This document shows, in pieces, positions 36,278 to 48,481 of a stretch of DNA of 64,000 bases (positions are counted from its first letter, which is position 1; every line of letters starts with the position of its first letter). The stretch spans positions 1-64,000 of the forward strand of contig JAHLJZ010000058.1 in the NCBI GenBank assembly GCA_025602915.1, in the 5' to 3' direction. A program made the position numbers and the translations under genes. This DNA comes from Paraphysoderma sedebokerense (Eukaryota > Blastocladiomycota > Physodermatomycetes > Physodermatales > Physodermataceae). The notes beneath the pieces are model-generated. The model searched no databases. It was not told the origin of the DNA and saw only the letters and a program-made list of their open reading frames with translations.

Positions 36278-38943
36278 TTAATGGTCATGAGGATCATCTT
36301 CACGTTGAGGAGGTTCCAACTTAATCATGTCGTCGATTCGTAGAATTGAAATAGCAGCTTCAGTGGCGGATCTAAGAGATTTGATTTTGGACATGGCAGG
36401 TTCAAGGATACCAGCTTTGACGTTGTCTCGGATAGTACCGTTGATGAGTTCGAGACCATACCTAAATTAACAAACAGTTATGTACTTAGTCTAAAAATCA
36501 GCGGGGAAGCGTAAGTGGTATTCTTACCATTTGAGTCCTTTCTTTACGTCCCCGGGAGCAGCATTCTGAGAAGCATTATGGTAGGCTCGTAGTTTCGCGA
36601 CTAATTCGGTTGAATCCTTGGCAGCGTTTATGGCTAATTGTTTGGGAATGACAAGCAATGCTTGAGCATACTCGGCAATGGCGAGTTGTTCACGGGATCC
36701 CTAAGATGATTGTTGTTGATATTAACAGTCAAACTTTTAACATATGTCGATAAAAGAATGTTCTTACCATGGTTGTAGCAAAATTTTCCAAATAAATACT
36801 TAAAGCAGTTTCGACTGCACCACCACCGGGCACCACGCTGCCGCTCTCTAAAGTTCTCTTCACAACGCAAAGCGAGTCGTGAATACTTCGTTCCATCTCA
36901 TCCAACATATAATCGTTGGCACCGCGAAGGATAAGACTAGCTGCGGAGAGACATTTGGTTCCACGGAAAATGATGCACTCGTCGTCGGAAATGCGTTCCT
37001 GAGTCACGGATTGCGCTTGACCGAGATAGCTGGCTTCAAAAGTCTCTTCACCTTCCAGATTAGCAAGAGTTGAAATCATAGTTGCTGCAGGGTAAATTGT
37101 GAAACGATTGGACGGTTAACTTGGTATATTAGCCCAAAAGATTATAATGGTCGACACAAACCTCCCGTAGCTTTGGCAATTCGTCTCATATCATCTTTGG
37201 TCACTCGTCTAACAGCCATAGCTCCCTTCTCAACGAAATATTTTAAACACATATCATCGATTCCTTTTGTCGTCAAAATAACGTTGGCACCGGCGTTCAA
37301 GATTTTTTGAATGCGTTCGGCGGTAATATCGGATTCACTAGAACCAAAAAGTCAGTCATCGACAGCGAGTGATAAGTCATTATGTAAACATTTTACCGTT
37401 TTCGAATATCTTCTAATTTGCTAGGGTCGTCAACCACAATGTGAACACCGAGGTGCATCCTTGCCTTTTGAAGATTAATGTCGAGACATGCAATTTTGGC
37501 GTTTTCGATGCTCTTAGGAAGGGCTAAATAATTCATGTAAATATTTGACTTGGGGAAAACAATTCAAAGGAATAATATCAGCTTTGAAAATACCTTGACT
37601 GGCGACTGTACAATTAAGGGCATAACCTTTAATGAACATTGATTCCCGTGATGATTTGCCATGGGCTTTGAGGATATTAACAGACTTGACCGGATATTTC
37701 GTTTCTCCTCTGGGGTTGGTGGATTTGACGGCAAGCATAGAGTCAACGACCATTTGAGCAAAAAAATCGGAATCCCTATATTTTCGACATGTTTAATTAA
37801 GTACAGCTTGACCAGAGTGCTAATGCAATCAACATACGTGTTAATAATTTTACTGCTCATACTTGTTTTAGCAGCGTTGATCAAACAGTCCCTGCCCAGT
37901 TGGTCAACTTTCATTGTCATTTGTTCAGCGATAAATTTACAGGCTTCCTTGCTAGCTAATCGATAACCGCTAATAATGGTGGTAGGGTGAATTTTGTTCT
38001 TCACCAACTCGTTCGCTCGTTTCAAGAGTTCAGCAGCAATAATAACAACGGATGTTGTTCCATCACCGACTTCTTTATCTTGTTGTTGCGCCAGTTCTAC
38101 AAGTACTTGTGCTGCTGGGTGTTCAACCTCGAGCAGTTTGAGGATAGTGGCACCGTCGTTGGAGATAGTAACGTCCTGGAGAGGCAGCGAGGGATTAGTC
38201 CAGCGTTATGTTCAAATAGCACTTCCATCCTTCATTAAGCAGTAGGCAATATTCTAACAACGTCAAATTCACCCCCAGTAAACCCATGACTAGGACCTAG
38301 TAAAACGAAGCGAGCACTTACTCCAATATCATCCACCAACATCTTATCTAATCCAACAGGGCCAAGTGAGGTTTTCACAATATTGGCAACCGATACGGCA
38401 GCAAGCACTGTGATCGGGGCGAGAAGATAATACGATCGCAAAAACGGGCATATGATTTTGGTCAATGAAAAATAAGATAGGGAAGAGACAGTCAGTAAAC
38501 AAACAGATCAAAACATTCGACTTTGTTCTATCGACACCAAATAAAGCTCAGATGGGCAATCCGAAATTCCAACTTTATAATGAGAGTCAATTTGCTACAC
38601 AAATCACATTGGCATCATTTCAGATGCCATATACCGCATCGTTTGTGCTTTTCCCACATCGAATCCCAGTCATATCCAAACGCGGCCGCTATCAACAATT
38701 CCCACGCGTAGAAAACAACAATTCCAAACATTAAGCACTTTTGAGCTAGATAATGACGACTGGCGAAGTTCAGAGATAGAGGTTGCATAATTTTGAACAC
38801 ATCGAACCGTTCTCGCAGGTATCCAGGCGCCGGATGGGGTGAAAGTAGGAAAGTATTCACATACCGTTTTGATGACGCACATCTTGACCACTGGTACGTT
38901 CACCACCGAGGGTAAGGGCGGAAGTAGCTTTGTTCTGGACCAT
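36278..38943 (-). CDS. TCP1: CCT/TRiC chaperonin subunit alpha (TCP1)
   Basis: One of eight subunits of the cytosolic chaperonin that folds actin, tubulin and other proteins. The first exon (38943-38865) encodes [18 protein letters not shown] 457-nt intron (38408-38864) separates it from [20 protein letters not shown], giving the group II chaperonin signature in frame. Other CCT1-type blocks: [12 protein letters not shown]-like region near 37990, [77 protein letters not shown]. It ends [20 protein letters not shown], near the family's usual C-terminus, with stop 36278-36280. About eight introns. CCT1 rather than another subunit is supported by the [12 protein letters not shown] block. Confidence 0.93.
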
Positions 38944-39373
38944 CTTTCGACTGGTGTAGTATGGTTGATGGATGGGAGTGAATGGAGAATGGAACGAGTT
39001 GGTTATTGTGGGAGAATACGGATCGTCAACACTGCTCTATTTGAGAACGTCGCCATGACAACAGGGCACGTGATTTTTGATATCTATATCAGCATTACGT
39101 ATTCTACAACGGACAATAATTCAGGTCTAAGTAGAGGACCAGTGACAAAACGATACTTTACGTGGTATATGATTGTTATATGCAAGGTTGCCAGAGATGT
39201 AACAACACACAATCGGGCCAGTTGTAGAGGGGTCATTTGTATGTGTCTAAAGGCAGCCTTGTATCAGCTTTATATAGAAATGTATATTTTCCTATGAATT
39301 CACCAATCTAATCATTTTACATTGCTATCTAAGTTTCTCTATTACAGTTTAAATGATGCGCAAACACTGTTAT
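38944..39373. other. Intergenic region upstream of CCT1
   Basis: Promoter of CCT1 (minus) and 3' flank of the NPC2-like gene (minus). A plus-strand frame at 38839-39297 crosses the CCT1 first exon in antisense and is not considered real. Confidence 0.45.
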
Positions 39374-40167
39374 TTACGTGATTTTGATGGGTCCCTTGAT
39401 GCAACCAAGCTGGGAGCGTCCCTCGTCGCCGTTAAGCACGGTAACAGTCAATCCATAGGTTCCCTGAATACTTTCATTAGGACCTCGGACTTAACTTCGT
39501 TGAGCAAGATAAATAAGATAACTACCTTAGGGGCTCTGCCGTCAATATCGAAAGAATCGCCAAAGCTGACTTCCTTATTGCTGATAGGGCACGATTCTCC
39601 GGTTTTCTTGCTCACGAGATCGCAAATATCTAAATCAAGGGTTTTGACTGGGATGATTGCAAGCTTGACTTGCACTCTTGCGATAGCTCCTTGAACCAAG
39701 GTGCCGTTGATGAATCCACTGAGGGCAATGTTTAGAGGGACACCAGCGACTGTTCAAATGTAACCGGAACGAGTTAGCCGATTAGAAGACACCTCCAATA
39801 ACACGACCACAGAATCGTCACCATCAACTCATCATAATTTAATAATCAGAGGCTTACCTGGAGGACTAGGGGTGTACTCTAATTTAGTGGGAGTGAATGG
39901 GGTTGCGACTCCCGGGGTGCACGGCTGTAAACAGAAAAACGAGATTATGTTAGTTTTCTTTCTTTTGGTGCCACTGTCTATCATAAGATTCACCCTTCTG
40001 TCGCTGGTAATTTATTCCAAAGGCTTTGAGAATTTCAATGGATAAATGAAACCGAAGTAACAACGTACCGCAAGACCGTTAAGGGTATCTTCAGCGGCAA
40101 TTTCAACGGGGACACTGTTGACCAACACAGCCAAACAACATAAAACCAATAATAGATTGCTAATCAT
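39374..40167 (-). CDS. NPC2/ML-domain lipid-binding protein
   Basis: A small secreted or vacuolar-lumen lipid carrier of the MD-2-related lipid recognition (ML) family, like fungal phosphatidylglycerol/phosphatidylinositol transfer protein and NPC2. The start at 40167 gives a clear signal peptide (MISNLLLVLCCLAVLVNS). The mature domain includes LEYTPSPPVAGVPLNIALSG, VQVKLAIIPVKTLDLDICDL and GESCPISNKEV, with the cysteine pattern expected of ML domains. The last exon gives LGCIKGPIKIT before the stop at 39374-39376. Three introns (about 39430-39530, 39750-39860 and 39930-40070) separate the exons; their borders are approximate. Confidence 0.85.
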
Positions 40168-41191
40168 TGCGTCGAATACTCTGTTAGATATACGGGAGGA
40201 AAAGAACGAGTTCTAGTTGGGAGGGGGGGACGACCGTGTTATATAAACAATCGATGAGAAGCAATCCGGACTCCATGATTACAAACATTTATTAAACGTT
40301 CATTATGCAGCGGATGAATATTTGTATGCCATTGAAAATAAGCTGGGTCATTTCGTTGTAAGAGAGGTCTTCGCCTCGAATGTTCGCCGCAATTTACAGA
40401 AAATGCCGCGCTAACCCCGGAGAGAAGATTGTCCGACTGATCTTGACTCTCGTTGCTTTAGTTTGCATGAAAACATCGAGTTCCAATCATAAGGATGAGA
40501 CGCAAAAGACAATAACGAAATGAAAACATAAAACTCTTTAATGTTAGGCCACATTAATGTATTGTAACCGTAATATACGATTGAAATAGTTGTCATTCTT
40601 GGATTTCTGAAGATTAAACCTTCCAGCTGGCAATTAAAAAACAGCATTATGGATCACATTCTTCAACAAAATAGTCATAGTCTCTTTATACACTTTGATC
40701 TACGCATATGTTACTCAACGCCTTCATGTGCGGTGTTAGAATTTCGCGTACTTGCGTACCGGTTCCCCTTGGATACCCAGAGAATTGGCATTTCGATGCG
40801 GCCACACTTACAGATATGGATACAGTTGCAAATGATAAGGCGAAACATAATATTAATACAAATGTAAATGGTTATGAATATGCAAAATAGAAAAATAAAT
40901 TTTGTGCAGTCGGAAAAGTGTCACCCTTGTGCTGTGAATGTTCATTCCACGGCAGATCATACGTTATACGTATTCTCCCAACACTTCCTATTTGACTTAT
41001 TCAATCAACCAGCAACACTTTTAAATTCCGTTACACTCCAAATATTATTTCTTTTATTCTGACATTCAGATCGAAACGAAAGGCGGACGAAGAATTTCTT
41101 CAATAGACATCAGTTGTCCATCGACTTAATCCGGATTCGGTATTCAATATCGCGTACACGGACACATCATTCGACATTGAAGCCGGTAACA
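40168..41191. other. Divergent promoter region
   Basis: About 1 kb between the NPC2-like gene (minus) and the next plus-strand gene, expected to hold both promoters. Short frames on both strands show no family resemblance. Nothing else seen. Confidence 0.45.
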
Positions 41192-42475
41192 ATGCAGAGA
41201 CAGCTCTCGGGAATACAAGATTATCTATTGGCCTACAGATTAAGAAAATTGAAAGAAATGTATAATCCTCTCCTCAAGTACCTTCCCCTTTTTGATTGTA
41301 GCGAAGGTGAACATCATCTGTCTGGGTGTCAACAGGAGTGGAGATATTCCATATCGTATGTATTACAGCTATCATCTTCCTAAGTCATGCATGGGGTTAA
41401 CGGTTGAGCACAAAGACATGAGTTGGATCTGTCCATATTAGAAGATCCCAAAGATCTGGATATCGACAAAGTTTTCACATCCGAACCCACCTTGTGGCGA
41501 TCTTCATCTTTACAGATCATCAACAACGTGCATTCCACTAAATCAGAATCTATTCATTCCGATATCGAGAAAATTAAGGAATTCGATTCAGCATCCATAA
41601 GAAGTCATATACCTGCTAGTGCTTGCTTAGCTCCTTGTGGGCTCGTCGCCCACCCGTTGGACTGCCAGCAGACGCCTCGCCAAAATGAGATTCGATCAGC
41701 ATCGCTAATACCAGTGAACTCCCAATTGATGGTCCCAAGAAATGCAGACCATTACGAAATTTACGATACGATAGATCCATCCAGACTCAGCTTCAAAGTG
41801 GATCAACCAAATCCTCAACAGTCTGGCGCATCATCGGAACGACTGGCCCCATCCCTGAGCTTCCAAACTCTGTATGACCCTACAAGACAAGTGAATAATG
41901 ATATTAAAGAAGACCAATCTTCAGCATCTCTCTTACCAGGCAATAATTATTCTTTGAACTTCTGCCCTGCCGCTGCAACTCGAAAAATTGACAACGTCGA
42001 GCTCACATGCAGCATTTTTCCCACACGCTATTCGCCTCCATCCAATACATCTACCAATGCTTCCTCTATTTTGTCGTCGACAACCTCATCAACTGAGTTT
42101 TTGCCTGCTTTGAATACGCCTCGTCATTCAATTGCTTCCGACTCAAAGGGACAATCGGCCCTCGAATATACCCCCCCTCATTCATCTTCGACTCAAAGTC
42201 TCTTTTTGGAACAATTCAACTCTTCATGTTCCAGCGCTCATACAGCTGGAACCGGTATGCCTTCAAATCATCCAGATCGAACTCTTAAATGCCGGATATC
42301 ACCGCGAGAAGTCGCGTCCTTGGCAGGCGTTTTGGGCGCATCTATACCCGAGGTAGTAAATTTCGGATCTGGAGTTGAGCAAGTTCAGAAGGGCGAAAGA
42401 AACTTGAGAATACGGAAATCGAAACGTATTGCTAAAGAGATCGGGGGGAAGACGAAGAAGCCCAAACTCTTGTAA
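41192..42475 (+). CDS. Unrecognised Ser-rich 407-residue protein
   Basis: Two exons (41192-41355, 41416-42475) joined by a 60-nt intron, in phase, giving RYSISHELDLSILEDPKDLD across the junction. The N-terminus is helical and basic (DYLLAYRLRKLKEMYNPLL). The centre is Ser/Thr/Pro-rich and looks disordered. The C-terminal ~50 residues are more ordered (REVASLAGVLGASIPEVVNF) and end in a basic cluster (RIRKSKRIAKEIGGKTKKPK) that would suit nuclear import. No domain recognised. Confidence 0.65.
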
Positions 42476-43059
42476 GAATTTGGTTTAAACATGCCTCGAA
42501 AGGGAGAGGCAACGAAATTGAATGGATCTGAATCACTGATTCTGTAGATTTAATACTAAATGTTGGATAGGATTCTCGGATATGCAGAAAGTTTTTTGGT
42601 AGAAGATCTGTCCCTGAAGTGACGGATTACTTTTGGGTCTTTTTATTACTTTTCACCGCTGAAATTACTTTCATTAATTTATTCTGAATATAGAGGGCTT
42701 GTATATTTGTGATGTATATGATAGAAAGACGATACCACAATCTGAATATATCTTTTATGAATTTATGACGAGCGATATCGATCGTTAATACTTTGAAAAG
42801 TTCAACTATATGGGTTCATCAAATTTCTACTCTCTGAATTTGAATCAATGATTGACATTATTGGATAAATCTATGATGACCAAATATATCTAAAGTCTCA
42901 CCTCAGTGGAACTAAGTATAATATAGACGTTTTATTTGATACTCTGCTAATCAGTCGTAACCACAATCCCGTTCAACCGCAAACTCCGCGAACTCCGTTG
43001 CCTGCATTCCCGCTGTCGCTATATTTGATCAAAGCCTCTATCCCAAATGCCATATAGAA
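42476..43059. other. Intergenic region
   Basis: AT-rich spacer between two plus-strand genes, containing the 3' end of one and the promoter of the next. No coding, RNA or repeat signal seen. Confidence 0.5.
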
Positions 43060-44553
43060 ATGTCTCCTCGGAAATCTAATAGGAGTCGGAAACCTACTCA
43101 ATTGTACACAGCGGAGACGTCGTCTAATCTTACTCAAGAAGCTTCGTCCACCACCAAGGCGACCCGAAAGCGTAAAGCCGCCGACACCGGATCCAAGACT
43201 TCATCGAATTCAACATCTTCTAATAAGAAAAGAAACACCAGCGGGCGAGGAAGGGGCCGAGGCAGAGGGAAAGGAAAAGGCAGAGGACGAAAAGAAGAAG
43301 AATCAGAAGATAATTATTTGAATAATTTCGATTTCAGTTCAGAAAAGTTATTTTCGGATTCATTTTCTCCATTGGTTTATATCGATTTAGCAAGTTTGTT
43401 TACGAACGATATCTGGGACAATGTGTTTACAGAAGAAGAAAGAGATTTACTGTTGGAGTTGTTGCCGGAGAGTGATAAAGTCAAGGTAGATACTCCGACG
43501 AATGGGACTGTTGAAATTTTAGACGACGACACAACTTTGACGTCGCTGGAGAATCAATCAGCATTTGATACCACCGACAACAACGTAGATACCGACGATT
43601 GCAATAAGCAAAGTTTGGGTAACGACAGCAACGTTAATCATGAATTACTCCCAGTAACCGCCGACACCATTGTGAGATCTCAAATACCGCCGAGCAACGA
43701 CACCACCGAAGATACCGAGATTCAGTCACAAAACCCAATTGAACTAGACGAATCGGCCACAGCGATATCTTCTGCTGATACACGGATTCAATCTACAACT
43801 GCATCAGTAAAATCCAAATACACCATATGTCCGAATTTCTTCAAATACAACTATTATTTTCGCGAATTTCCACCAGTCTTTCAAAACTACATCTCCAGTA
43901 ACTCAGTTCCCTCACTTCTTTCTTTCTTCGAATCAAACGCACCCAAAATTCCGTCAATAGTCGAAACCAATAAATTTTTGACATCCTCGGACGAAACAGA
44001 GGATGATGGATGGAAAGACGAAAATTTTGAATCGTATTGGGGTGAACTAATGGAAAGAGATTTACAGAAGATGCGGGTTGCAGGTGAAAGTGCTGCTGTT
44101 CCTTTGACGGAACTAGTCAAAACAATGGCTATCAGGAAAGGCGACATCTTGAATTACAAAAAATTGTTTCTCAAATCTGGAATTACAGTAGATATTTCTG
44201 TGAAGGTAATTTTCAACTTCCAATCATCGGACAACCTCATTGTCCCGTTCTTTGTATTTCTTACAGTCTAACCAATACACTACGTCAATTCGAATTAACA
44301 GGTAACGGATACAACGAAGGACGGTAAACTCAGTATCGCAACATTAACTACTCCAATAAAAACATTCACCAATATCACGACCCCGACGCAACTGGAAACA
44401 AAGATATTAGATCACGACGCTCGGATTTCGAAAAAGAATAGACCAAATGGAAATGCGTTCAAAAGTTTTAGCCTCAGTAGAGGGAATGTCGAGAAAGGTA
44501 AATTGTTCGATTTGAGAATGGATTACTGGAGGAGTAAAACTGGTGGATTGTGA
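43060..44553 (+). CDS. ASXH/DEUBAD-domain chromatin protein (Asx-like)
   Basis: Predicted 465 residues in two exons (43060-44205, 44302-44553). The N-terminus is basic with SRKPTQLY and a Gly-Arg/Lys run (GRGRGRGRGKGKGRGRK). A helical block DLASLFTNDIWDNVFTEEER-DLLLELLP at about residues 106-136 matches the start of the Asx homology (DEUBAD) domain. Its second half appears after a ~120-residue Asp/Thr-rich insert as FFKYNYYFREFPPVFQNYIS at about 262-282. ASXH proteins activate BAP1-type deubiquitinases acting on histone H2A, or act in related chromatin complexes. The final region (RKGDILNYKKLFLKSGITVD) continues across the intron as KVTDTTKDGKLSIATL. The domain call rests on pattern similarity only; the split by an insert lowers confidence. 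Confidence 0.65.
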
Positions 44554-44829
44554 TATGTGGTTTTTTGGATTGATTGAAACGAAAATGATATCGGGAGTGT
44601 GATTCTTTAAGTTATAGGGAAGAGTATAAGATTCATGAAAGTGGAAGGAAACAGTAATGAAAGGAGAAATGCAATTATCTGATACAACCTTTGCACAGGC
44701 GACCAGCAATTGCGCTCTTCATAAGTTAATCCCCATTTATAACGTAATAAATTCATAATCGAACTTCAAAATCTTGAACCGTAAGGTCTGCTTTTATTGC
44801 TCTCAATATTTAAGCTACAGTCTACGCAC

Positions 44830-47308
44830 TTAATACACCCATGTTTTAAAACTAGCGTTTAATGTTTCATTATCAAGATTTTTTCCAATTAAAACGACCT
44901 TTCCGTCCTGAACAGCTTCTTGTTCTTTTAACGACTGTGTAGGAACGGGAATAAATTCGAATAACTGAAACGCAAGATAGCAAGGATTATAATAGTGTAA
45001 GATAGTTTGCCAGCGATAACATCTCATGAAATGGAAATGTAGCAGACCTCGTGAACACCTTGTACAACACACCTTCTGAGCTCTCCATTTCCATCTACAG
45101 TATCGTTTATCACGCTAACTAAACCTTTTAACCTCCACACATCAACATCTACATCGGTAGCTACATCTACAGTCTCCGATGGTTGCGGAATGTGTTTTTC
45201 CCACAATAATTCGGTTAACCATGTGGTAAGCTTTGTTTGGGAAATGGAATTTGAACAGGGGATTGTGATGGTCGATATTGACTGTAGTGCAAATGTAGGA
45301 TCAAGGAAGGAAAGTTGGTAAATTATCTCAGTCTTCCGAAAAAATACAGAAGAAGGCGGTAAAAGTTCAAGAACTCACTTCATCAATATGGCCACTCTTA
45401 ACTCCCGCATTACATTCATTCTCACATTCCACTCCATGCGTATGCTCTTCAGCTTTTTTTCTATTCGCTACAGTACTGTCTAAACCAGATGACTTGACGT
45501 CAAACTGAACTTTTGAAAATGCTTGAATGTTAAGTATGAATTCTAACGGAACCCGTGACCGTGTCGTACGGTGGATTTCGGTGAATGGATTGACGTTCCT
45601 AAGGTTCAGTGGATGTCAAGAGTTGTAATGATGATAAATTGCGAGTGAAATAAATGTACCTTATCCGTTCCTCAACTCTTGTGACTTCATCCTCATTGAT
45701 TAAGTCCATCTTATTCAAGATTAATCGATCGGCTAAAGCGATTTGTCTGAGTTGCGGTTAACAGAAATATTACGATATAGAGCGTCGATATTTGATAGAG
45801 GTATGTAAGCATTTGAGGTTGAGTGGTATGAAACAACCAAAAAAAAAATGAAGGTATTTAACCAAGTAAATTTCACTTCAACATACTTTACTGTTTCGTT
45901 CACACTACCGTCGTCTTTCTCAGTATCAAGATGCTGTTATTGTCGTTTAAAGATGGTTAATTTATCTGGAATGTTGCATATCCGGTATTCATGGGTTTGA
46001 CAGGCATGATTAAATACAGAGAGTAAGCAAAGAACACCCACCTGTAGTACATATTTTCCATCCACGATCGTCACTATCCCATCCAAGTACACTTGCGCAC
46101 CTAAATCATCATCGACCCAAAACATGGACGCAATCGGACTAGAATATAGTACAGTTTTGGTTAAAACAATAGAAGAAAACCAAATGGAGTTGGAGGTTAG
46201 GTTAATGGCTGAATCGAATCGAAGATAAGTCGAAGAGAGAAGAAATTTAGTCCACTAGTCCATTGACTGAGAACTTACCCTGGGTCAGCCAGACCTGTCG
46301 TCTCTAATAATATATAGTCGAACTTTCCCTTCAACAACATTAAATCTTCTATCGCCTTAATCCCGACATCCCTAAATCAAATTTTGGTCAACTTTATTGA
46401 ACTATGATGGAAGGCAAGTTTCGCAGGACGCAACAAAGGGTGCATTCGTACTTAACACTGCAGCATAAACATCCGTTTCGTAATTCTAACCATTCTTCAA
46501 ATAAAGATCCGTCCTGCGATATTGAAAGCTGTTTCTCTATCTCGTTGGCTGAACGCAGAAAGAAAAATCCATTGAAGGCATATTGGATTGTGAAATAATG
46601 AACAAAATATAAATTAATGAGAAAACGTTGGATTATTGAAAATAAGTAATGAAACAAATGAGCTCGAATCACACTATAAAGGCCGCCCTATATTACAGCC
46701 AAAGCAGGTGAAGACGTTACAAACATTCTCCAAATTCATTTAATATCACTGCTATCTTCTTTTGGTGGTTTTCTGTCAAAATATACTTTTTGATTAGATA
46801 TATTCATGGGGCAGTTCGTCAATATCCGGGTCATGTCGATGAATAGAATACAGAATCATGATATTTTGGCGAACAGATGATCAAATTGGGTAAAACATTC
46901 AAGATGTGTCGAGCAAGGCCGGTATGTAGTTAATTTTTTTAACCGGTTAGGAGACGAAGGATACATGAAAGTGTAATCGACAGAGGGAGATATATGAAAG
47001 CATTCAAAAGTCAATAAATGAGTACAGAAAGCGTAGTTATGACGGACATCAATAAATATTAAATATACATTGAGCAATGTCGTTTTCCCTGACCCTAAAA
47101 AACCAGTGACAATCGTTATAGGAATTTTGTCCTTTGATTCTGCCGAAATTGGAGATCTATTCAGTTTGGGCCCGACATCATCGCCTTTGGTGGAGGGGTC
47201 GAAGGACGACTCTGACGAAAGATGAGAAGGGAGGTCGGGAATCAAGATCGGAATGTCGCCGTCGTCTTCAGTAAGTGAAGGTAGGAGATGAGTGTCTGAA
47301 GATGTCAT
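44830..47308 (-). CDS. ZNG1: CobW/ZNG1-family zinc metallochaperone GTPase
   Basis: GTPase of the CobW/COG0523 family. Family members called ZNG1/CBWD deliver zinc to methionine aminopeptidase. An acidic N-terminal tail ([17 protein letters not shown]) precedes the P-loop [14 protein letters not shown]. Intron 46786-47068 is followed by [20 protein letters not shown]. The metal-binding CxCC motif is intact ([10 protein letters not shown]), as are the switch/Walker B region ([13 protein letters not shown]) and [11 protein letters not shown]-type guanine specificity near 45700. His/Cys-rich residues around 45400-45460 ([15 protein letters not shown]) precede the C-terminal CobW_C domain ([20 protein letters not shown]). 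About seven short introns. The acidic N-terminus resembles the segment ZNG1 proteins use to dock their client. Confidence 0.88.
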
Positions 47309-48481
47309 TTTTTATTCTTGAGTGGAGAGATTTGTGATTGACTGAGTTTGCAATTATGGAGCAGCAGAGAAATAAATGCAATCGTGTTCAGTCGGAATTC
47401 TGTTTGAAGACTGTGATGATGACTGAATACTTAGATTTCCTTTGGAATTAGCTCTAGATCATCGATTCTGTAATCCGCTGTTTGAGCATCATATTAATTT
47501 TTATTCACATCACAGCAACATATTTTTGAGTGCATAAAGTCGGGGAATGGCAGACCAGCCAGGATCGGAGCCTTGCCATAACACTGTCATATTATCATCA
47601 TCTATGATCTTACAGCAATGTTCGAGGGTAAAAAGTTTTGTTTTGGCAAATGTTGAATAGCACAATGTCGTTTAATGATTCTTAAAGAGAATTTCCATGG
47701 GTTAATAATATCGCGTCTGCTTAATGGTTTATTAGAGTAGATACAATAATCAGTTGACTTCATCCGATGAATTTGTTGTTTGATCACTCCATTACGCATA
47801 TATATATATATATACTGGACATATATATTTAAGGTATGAAGCGTCCCGGTCTCAAATTAAAGAAAAGCATTTATGGATCAAAACAATCAGAATAGTTTGG
47901 TTCGAAACGTTGACGAGATTCCTGAAGAGTAAAGGGTTTGAGAACTCCAGATGGAACCAATCCGTTTTCGTGCGAAAATGCGGGGAAAGGCTATGCGTTA
48001 TTACAATCTACGTCGATGACTTAAATCCGATCGGAACTAAGCCAGGCATAACTATTGCGAAAAAGGAACTCGTCAACGTAGATGGTAATGATACATAGCT
48101 TTTCCCCGCATTTTCGCATGAAAACGCATTGGTTCCATCTGGAGTTCTCAAACCCTTTACTCTTCAGGAATCTCGTCAACGTTTCGAACCATAGTCTACC
48201 TGACTGATTTAATCCATACATACTCTTCTTTACTTTGATATATATATAGACGACCTTCTTGATGGTATCCTTGGAACAAGGCACAATACCAGACATTGAA
48301 TAGTTAAAAAGAAGCGACTAATTCCACTGAGTGAGCGACTCTTGCACGTGATTATCTCCCTTAGCAACGAAACAAGAATTCTGGAGGTTTGAATCATTTC
48401 GCATATCCATTGTTCTGCATTGTCGAGCCATTTCCCTCGATGATATGTAATTACGTTTGTGAATATCAATAACGCCCAAAG
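47309..48481. other. Intergenic region with retroelement relics
   Basis: Contains a short TA microsatellite near 47799-47813 and the inverted Copia-type relics at 47833-48300. No host gene seen. Confidence 0.5.
47833..48300. mobile_element. Inverted pair of Ty1/copia-type reverse transcriptase relics
   Basis: Two short, head-to-head copies of one piece of a Copia-type polymerase. The plus-strand copy lies at about 47833-48030 and the minus-strand copy at about 48250-48094. Both carry the family's recognisable KKSxYG and YVDD-type neighbourhoods. Roughly 100 bases of each (47898-47997 and 48094-48194) are almost perfect inverted repeats separated by a ~95-base spacer. No LTRs, gag, protease or integrase are seen. 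This is a broken fossil; the high similarity of the two arms suggests the inverted duplication is fairly recent. Confidence 0.8.

Noticed and set aside
35946-36281. Plus-strand 111-codon frame downstream of EFG1
   Set aside because: Overlaps the CCT1 stop in antisense and has no recognisable composition or motif.
38408-38864. Open frames within the first CCT1 intron as separate genes
   Set aside because: Short, overlapping on both strands, no protein-like motifs, and the flanking exons join cleanly.
38839-39297. Plus-strand 152-codon frame
   Set aside because: Antisense to CCT1 exon 1; the sense strand clearly encodes the chaperonin.
46966-46976. GTATCCTTC on the minus strand as a second U12 donor (ZNG1 gene)
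   Set aside because: It lies inside the first ZNG1 intron, whose U2-type donor at 47068 already restores the conserved frame; no U12 branch site follows.
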